In this document: piece after piece, positions 60,232-64,000 of the stretch
How the letters are laid out: the number at the start of each line of letters is the position of its first letter
Numbering within the stretch: the first letter of the stretch is position 1
NCBI GenBank assembly: GCA_937885575.1
Contig: CALABO010000017.1
Location: forward strand, 7,285 to 71,284
Direction of reading: 5' to 3'
Source of the DNA: an uncultured Pseudomonadota bacterium
Lineage (GTDB): Bacteria; Pseudomonadota; Alphaproteobacteria; Rs-D84
DNA: 64,000 nucleotides
Translations under genes and position numbers: made by a program
Notes under the pieces: model-generated
What the model was told of the DNA's origin: nothing
Databases searched by the model: none
Seen by the model: the letters and a program-made list of their open reading frames with translations, nothing else

Positions 60232-60534
60232 TTACGCGGCAAGTTTCATAAGTCTAACATCATCAAATTCCGCGTACCGGTTAAAGATTGACTGCGCCCG
60301 CGGGCAAAGCGATAAAATCTTTCGATGTTCCCGACGCGCAGATTCCACAACGCACCGCACCAGGTTTTTGCATACATCACTGTTTTCAAACGCGCCATCG
60401 ATTTGCGTGGATTCAATAATTAAACGATTTGCGCCGACATAGACAATATCTATTTCACCGATTATTTTACCGTCACACTTTGCACAGAATCCATTTCCAT
60501 TTGAAAGTTTTTGGTATTCAATATCTAATGACAT
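60232..60534 (-). CDS. GNAT-family acetyltransferase-like protein, 100 aa
   Basis: A 100-residue protein resembling the short GNAT domains of the YjdJ type. CAKCDGKIIGEIDIVYVG forms the first strands, DVCKNLVRCVVESARREHRKILSLCP matches the acetyl-CoA loop and following helix, and NRYAEF the closing motif. The usual glycine-rich loop (RGxG) is replaced by ENSDVCK. The substrate is unknown. A run of GGGGGGGC precedes the ATG. It converges with sodB. Confidence 0.75.
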   Translation of the reverse strand: MSLDIEYQKLSNGNGFCAKCDGKIIGEIDIVYVGANRLIIESTQIDGAFENSDVCKNLVRCVVESARREHRKILSLCPRAQSIFNRYAEFDDVRLMKLAA

Positions 60535-60944
60535 ATTGCCCCCCCCATACCAAAACTATATCACGCGCGCCGCATAGCATAAATATGAATGTTTGCCGAA
60601 AACCCGGTATGTTTTCCGCAATATTATGCTTCGTCATCTATTAACATTTGCACAAACCTAAATTATCAACGTTATGTAGTGCGCCGTTTTTTGTATTGAT
60701 TTTTTACCCAATATAGTGTACCATTTTGCTTGATGATGGTGGTTTACCGTCGTCTGGAGATTCCAAACTCCATACTTCGTTGTCAGTGATGACATAAAAA
60801 ATCTCCAACCTATGGGTTGGAGTGTGTGGAATATATTGAATACACACAACAATCCTCGAAGTATTGTTTTGGAAACTCCAGCCCACTAAGATTTTTTCTT
60901 GTTGGGTATTTTATTATACAAACAATACACAAAGGAGATTAAAA
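60535..60944. other. Intergenic region with a large imperfect inverted repeat
   Basis: No gene is seen. GGAGATTCC...CATACTTCG (60756-60779) pairs imperfectly with CGAAGTATTG...GGAAACTCC (60857-60879). Nested inside are the terminator hairpin CTCCAACC/GGTTGGAG and a GTGTGT/ACACAC pair. The last part (60900-60944) holds the ribosome binding site and leader of the next gene. Confidence 0.6.
60798..60906 (-). ncRNA. Candidate small RNA, about 110 nt
   Basis: On the minus strand TATAAT (60918-60913, weak -35) could start a transcript near 60906. The transcript would fold as AACAAT...ATTGTT and GTGTGT...ACACAC hairpins and end at CTCCAACC-CATA-GGTTGGAG followed by ATTTTTT (60822-60795). No coding frame with a ribosome binding site fits. 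It lies antisense to the leader of the downstream plus-strand gene. Confidence 0.35.
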
Positions 60945-61310
60945 ATGAAATTAAACAAATTTCAAAAAGCCACTTTTGATACAATAAAGGAATTGGCCGA
61001 AGAAAAGAAAAATCAGATAAAATTTTCGGCCGATAAAAACGGCGTGCATCGCAATTATGTTTTGCTTTCGCCCGATACGAATGAACAAATTTTTACAATA
61101 AAATTTCGCGCAGCAACCGAAAATTTACCGTGGCGTTGTGATTTAATTGTGGACGGTGAAAATGTAAATTTACCCCAAGATTCAATCTATGAAATTATGG
61201 AAATTTTGCGTGACAGACACATCACAGGAAAAGAGATTGATAAAAAAGTTACGGAACACATGGACCAAACAAAGGTTCTAAAATTTTTGGGCCGTTTCCA
61301 AACAAAGTAA
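60945..61310 (+). CDS. Hypothetical protein, 121 aa
   Basis: AAAGGAG precedes the ATG at 60945, which I prefer over an upstream ATG at 60864. The protein is soluble, lysine-rich and mixed alpha/beta (MKLNKFQKATFDTIKELAEEK; NYVLLSPDTNEQIFTIKFRA). No family is recognised. A GGTCGGAT/ATCCGACC hairpin follows the stop (about 61318-61339) without a T-run. Confidence 0.65.
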   Translation: MKLNKFQKATFDTIKELAEEKKNQIKFSADKNGVHRNYVLLSPDTNEQIFTIKFRAATENLPWRCDLIVDGENVNLPQDSIYEIMEILRDRHITGKEIDKKVTEHMDQTKVLKFLGRFQTK

Positions 61311-61366
61311 TAAATATGGTCGGATAACACATCCGACCAATTGGATTCTGTGAAGGGGGGGTAGGT

Positions 61367-62590
61367 ATGAAAAAAATTTTTTCATTGTTGTTTTTATGTA
61401 TCGCATTTTTTCCGGCATATGGTGCAATGGAGTGTGATTCTTTTGAACCCTCGTTTGGTGAAGACGTAAGTACGAAGCATTGGCTTTCAGACTATGGTTC
61501 GCAATACTATTATTGTGGTGATCATAGTGGTGATGATAATGGCTGTCCTGATGGTGTTGATGTTTTTGCAAATGGTCGATCAGGTCCGGGTTTTTACACG
61601 TGTCATTCTGCGGGACCAGATTGGGCTTATGTCGATCCGGTGCGTTGGATTTCGGATTGTACGGGTGATCCCGATACGGAACGTAGGGCACATGATACTT
61701 ATGAGTGGGTGGTTAATTATGCTTTTTTTTATAATAGGGATGTTGGAGATAGCGCAAAAAATATCTGTAAAATCTCACGAGGTGTTATAGATTCTTATTT
61801 ATCTGATTGCGAATTTACGGGTGGCGAAGTATGGCGTTTGAATTGTTTTTGTTATGATCCATATGAAGATGATGGACCGTATAAATGTAAACTAAAACCA
61901 ACCAAATTTAATTATAGGGCATGCAGTTCGGATTCCGATTGCACGGGAATTGATAACACGGTGCGGCCGTATTTGCATTCGACGGCGTGGCACTGTGCAT
62001 GGCAAAGTGCGGGCGTTCGCGTTTGCACCGCGACCGCATGTGAATCGGGATGGACACCGATAAATGGATATTGCCAGGAAGATAAAAACACGCAAACACC
62101 ACAATCCGAAAATAAAAATGCCAATTCGGTATCCAATATCAAAACCGAAACGAAAGCGGGCACAAAGAAACCCTGTACTGATTTGGATAATATGGATTCG
62201 AATTGCAAATGCATTGTTGTGGGAACGGTGGAACGTGGTGGAAAGTGCGTGTGTCGTGACGATAACCAAGAAATCAAAAATGGCAAATGTGAATGGACTG
62301 CAAAATATGTTGCGGGTTTGGAAAGCGACCTGGACAGCAAATTTAACGGTTTAACCGCAACGATTGGTGGGTTCGAAAAGAATGTTTGGCGTGATGAAAA
62401 CGGCGAATTTAACACCGCGCGCCTTGCGTCGGACAGTATTGCGGGTGTTGTTTTGGGGACCGTTGGCGGAATTGTGATGTCAAACCTTGTCAAAAAGGCC
62501 CAGGTTAAACAGGGCTTCGAAGACATCGGTTGCTATATCGGCGGTCAATCCGTCGCCGGCTATGGCGATGAATTTAATGTCGGACGCTAG
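61367..62590 (+). CDS. Secreted cysteine-rich protein, 407 aa
   Basis: GGGGGGG and a start ATG at 61367 lead into a signal peptide (MKKIFSLLFLCIAFFPAYG). The mature protein has about twenty spaced cysteines and Asp/Gly-rich loops. An Asn/Lys-rich linker (about 242-262) separates an SxxCTxxDNMDSNCKC module. The C-terminal part has a glycine-rich hydrophobic stretch (DSIAGVVLGTVGGIVMSNLV, about 360) and a conserved-looking end (IGGQSVAGYGDEFNVG). That organisation (cysteine modules then glycine zipper) links it to the other exported proteins of this window. The function is unknown. Confidence 0.7.
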   Translation: MKKIFSLLFLCIAFFPAYGAMECDSFEPSFGEDVSTKHWLSDYGSQYYYCGDHSGDDNGCPDGVDVFANGRSGPGFYTCHSAGPDWAYVDPVRWISDCTGDPDTERRAHDTYEWVVNYAFFYNRDVGDSAKNICKISRGVIDSYLSDCEFTGGEVWRLNCFCYDPYEDDGPYKCKLKPTKFNYRACSSDSDCTGIDNTVRPYLHSTAWHCAWQSAGVRVCTATACESGWTPINGYCQEDKNTQTPQSENKNANSVSNIKTETKAGTKKPCTDLDNMDSNCKCIVVGTVERGGKCVCRDDNQEIKNGKCEWTAKYVAGLESDLDSKFNGLTATIGGFEKNVWRDENGEFNTARLASDSIAGVVLGTVGGIVMSNLVKKAQVKQGFEDIGCYIGGQSVAGYGDEFNVGR

Positions 62591-62623
62591 TTCCCTCAAA
62601 TGGGACATCACTTTCGCTGTGTA

Positions 62624-63553
62624 TCAAATCCGTGAAAAGTTTTTTTGAATTATCTTTCCGCTTTTGCGCAGTGCCGCCGATTCCGCCGGTGACATTTTTG
62701 GCGCCAATGTCGCAACAACACCGTTCGCGCCAACAATGCGTGGCAAAGACATTGCAATCACATGTGCGCCCGTGCCCGTGACGATTGATACAGTTAAAAT
62801 TCTGTGCTCGTCATTTATGATGCACTTTATCAAATCTGCAACCGCGGCGCCGATTCCGTCCCATGTTGCGCCACGCCCGCGAATAATTTCATACGCCGCA
62901 TTGCGAACATGTTCTTCGATACTGTTGCGAATGGCGGCGGTGAGTGGAACTTTCACTTGGCGACAAAAATCATCAAGTGATAATCCGCCAACGGTAATCG
63001 ACGACCAGTCAATCACACTGCTGTCGCCATGTTCGCCAAGCACATAGGAATGAACCGATTGTGGCGACACGTCAAGTCCCCGCGCAAGTATCGTGCGCAA
63101 ACGCGCGGAATCAAGCATAGTGCCCGTTCCAATCACGCGCGCCGGGGGCAGGGCGGACAGTTCCTGGGCCAACATAACCATCACGTCCAACGGGTTTGTT
63201 ACAATAATTAGAATCACATGCTTTGGGTCAACATTAGCCATAACGCGTGGCACAATGTCGCGAATCACTTCGGCATTGTGATGCAACAGGTCGGTGCGCG
63301 TTTCGCCTGGCTTTTGATTCGCGCCGGCAGAAATGATAACGATGTCCGAACCGCGAATTCCACGATAGTTATTCACGGCGGAAATATCAACATTAAATCC
63401 AAATGTCGCGGCATGCCCCAAATCTTCGGCGGCGGCGCGCGCCCGCACACCGTCACGGTCAAACAGAACAATTTCATGCACCAGGCCGGTATTTTTCACC
63501 GCCGTTGCAACCGCAGAACCAACCGAACCAATACCAATAATCGCAACTTTCAT
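62624..63553 (-). CDS. ldh: L-lactate dehydrogenase
   Basis: Reduces pyruvate to L-lactate with NADH in fermentation. The nucleotide-binding GIGSVGSAV is at residues 7-15. The substrate loop GANQKPGETRTD carries Q80 at the position that selects lactate (malate dehydrogenases have arginine). The catalytic set is R86, D148, R151 and H175 (GEHGDS). The length of 309 aa is normal. AAAGGAG precedes the ATG. With acetate kinase downstream on the same strand it points to mixed lactate/acetate fermentation. Confidence 0.93.
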   Translation of the reverse strand: MKVAIIGIGSVGSAVATAVKNTGLVHEIVLFDRDGVRARAAAEDLGHAATFGFNVDISAVNNYRGIRGSDIVIISAGANQKPGETRTDLLHHNAEVIRDIVPRVMANVDPKHVILIIVTNPLDVMVMLAQELSALPPARVIGTGTMLDSARLRTILARGLDVSPQSVHSYVLGEHGDSSVIDWSSITVGGLSLDDFCRQVKVPLTAAIRNSIEEHVRNAAYEIIRGRGATWDGIGAAVADLIKCIINDEHRILTVSIVTGTGAHVIAMSLPRIVGANGVVATLAPKMSPAESAALRKSGKIIQKNFSRI

Positions 63554-63573
63554 CTCTCTACTCCTTTGCGGTG

Positions 63574-63602
63574 ATTATAACATATTTTTAGTGTTAGTGT
63601 AA
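63574..63602 (-). promoter_or_regulatory. ldh promoter, -35 supplied by the hexamer repeat
   Basis: On the minus strand TTACAC (63602-63597) and TATAAT (63579-63574) are 17 bases apart. The -35 box lies inside the CTTACACTAACACT repeat array. Confidence 0.6.
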
Positions 63603-63675
63603 GTGGTTAGTGTAAGTAAAAAAGACGGGCGCAACGCGCCCGCACACTAATCACTAACACTTACACTAACCACTA
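63590..63675. repeat. Inverted hexamer arrays around a terminator hairpin
   Basis: GTGTTAGTGTAAGTGGTTAG (63591-63610) and CACTAATCACTAACACTTAC (63645-63664) face each other across the hairpin GACGGGCGCAACGCGCCCGC (63625-63644), which is preceded by AAAAAA (63619-63624). Read on the minus strand this hairpin plus T-run is a terminator for the acetate kinase gene. Confidence 0.8.
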
Positions 63676-63679
63676 TGTG

Positions 63680-64000
63680 CTATTTCGCGAACGAATAATC
63701 CATCTTCAAATGATCCGGGTTATACGTGCCGTTCATGATGCCAAGGGTATCTTCGACTATAACAATTTCTTCGTTCGTTGGAATCATGAAAACTTTGATT
63801 TTGCTGTCGTCCGCGCTGATTACGGATTCGCCCGCGTCAAGGCGCGCCAACGCGCGCGCATTTTTGTCCGCGTCGATTTTGATTCCCAATTCCTGCAACC
63901 CCTCACAGAATTTCCCGCGCAGGTAATCATCATTTTCGCCCACGCCCGCGGTAAAGACCAACGCATCCACATGCCCCAATTCCGCCATAAACGCACCGAT
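63680..64000 (-). CDS. ackA: Acetate kinase, C-terminal part
   Basis: The frame is open to the right edge, so only the last 106 residues are seen. DALVFTAGVGEN (usually DAIVFTGGIGEN), the following REFxxxxLxxLGIKIDxxxN-type helix and IPTNEEIVIVEDT are the C-terminal signature of acetate kinase, which makes ATP and acetate from acetyl phosphate. GG in the signature is AG here. The gene ends at a terminator within a repeat array, upstream of ldh on the same strand. Confidence 0.93.
   Translation of the reverse strand: MGAFMAELGHVDALVFTAGVGENDDYLRGKFCEGLQELGIKIDADKNARALARLDAGESVISADDSKIKVFMIPTNEEIVIVEDTLGIMNGTYNPDHLKMDYSFAK

Overview
This window is ordinary chromosome, not a plasmid or prophage. 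It looks like a small-genome, Gram-negative, fermentative alphaproteobacterium, probably one of the uncultivated gut-associated lineages. Signs of an alphaproteobacterium are the ornithine-lipid pair olsB-olsA, the lptE-holA order, IHF-alpha, a small coiled-coil gene ahead of zapA, rpmF-plsX, LptM-like and Lgt lipoprotein genes and several outer-membrane barrels. Signs of anaerobic life are class III ribonucleotide reductase (nrdD/nrdG), a 2[4Fe-4S] ferredoxin, L-lactate dehydrogenase and acetate kinase, with an Fe-type superoxide dismutase for oxygen stress. The taxonomic placement is inference from gene content; no 16S gene is present.

Layout. 1-8 kb: end of rpoB, rpoC, a HAD-like phosphatase, rpmF-plsX. 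8-17 kb: a ClsC-like phospholipase D and two secreted cysteine-rich proteins (1534 and 478 aa) separated by palindromic repeats, then ihfA. 17-27 kb: tRNA-Arg, an M13 peptidase with hemW, an outer-membrane barrel with mltB, and an olsB-olsA-proS operon. 27-36 kb: a cysteine-rich secreted protein, parC, zapA with a small coiled-coil partner, a three-gene envelope operon, and lptE-holA-map-radC. 36-41 kb: another cysteine-rich anchored protein and the nrd operon, in which the glycyl-radical tail of NrdD is a separate 61-aa gene. 41-46 kb: large inverted repeats, two related small secreted proteins, a candidate structured RNA, rpmG, tRNA-Leu, a possible cysteine-nucleophile hydrolase with a small lipoprotein, and a nucleoside phosphorylase. 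46-51 kb: tRNA-Asp/Glu, lgt, a BI-1 family protein, ferredoxin and a dimeric-type glycyl-tRNA synthetase. 51-56 kb: secreted and outer-membrane proteins. 56-64 kb: a U32 protein, tRNA-Thr, cvpA, a thioredoxin-fold protein with a possible frameshifted membrane tail, sodB, ldh and the end of ackA.

Three themes run through the window. First, intergenic space is filled by short repeat families: TTAGTG/CACTAA hexamer arrays and palindromic elements built from CCCCTCTGG...CCAGAGG-type arms. Second, many genes encode signal-peptide-bearing, cysteine-rich or glycine-zipper proteins of unknown function, suggesting an elaborate cell surface. Third, at least four genes have a sigma70-like promoter whose -10 box lies 6-7 bases before the start codon, predicting leaderless mRNAs.

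The best candidates for something undescribed are the split NrdD, the roughly 220-nt RNA at 42.6-42.8 kb, the poly-A frameshift that would add a membrane anchor to the thioredoxin-fold protein, and the cysteine-elbow hydrolase.
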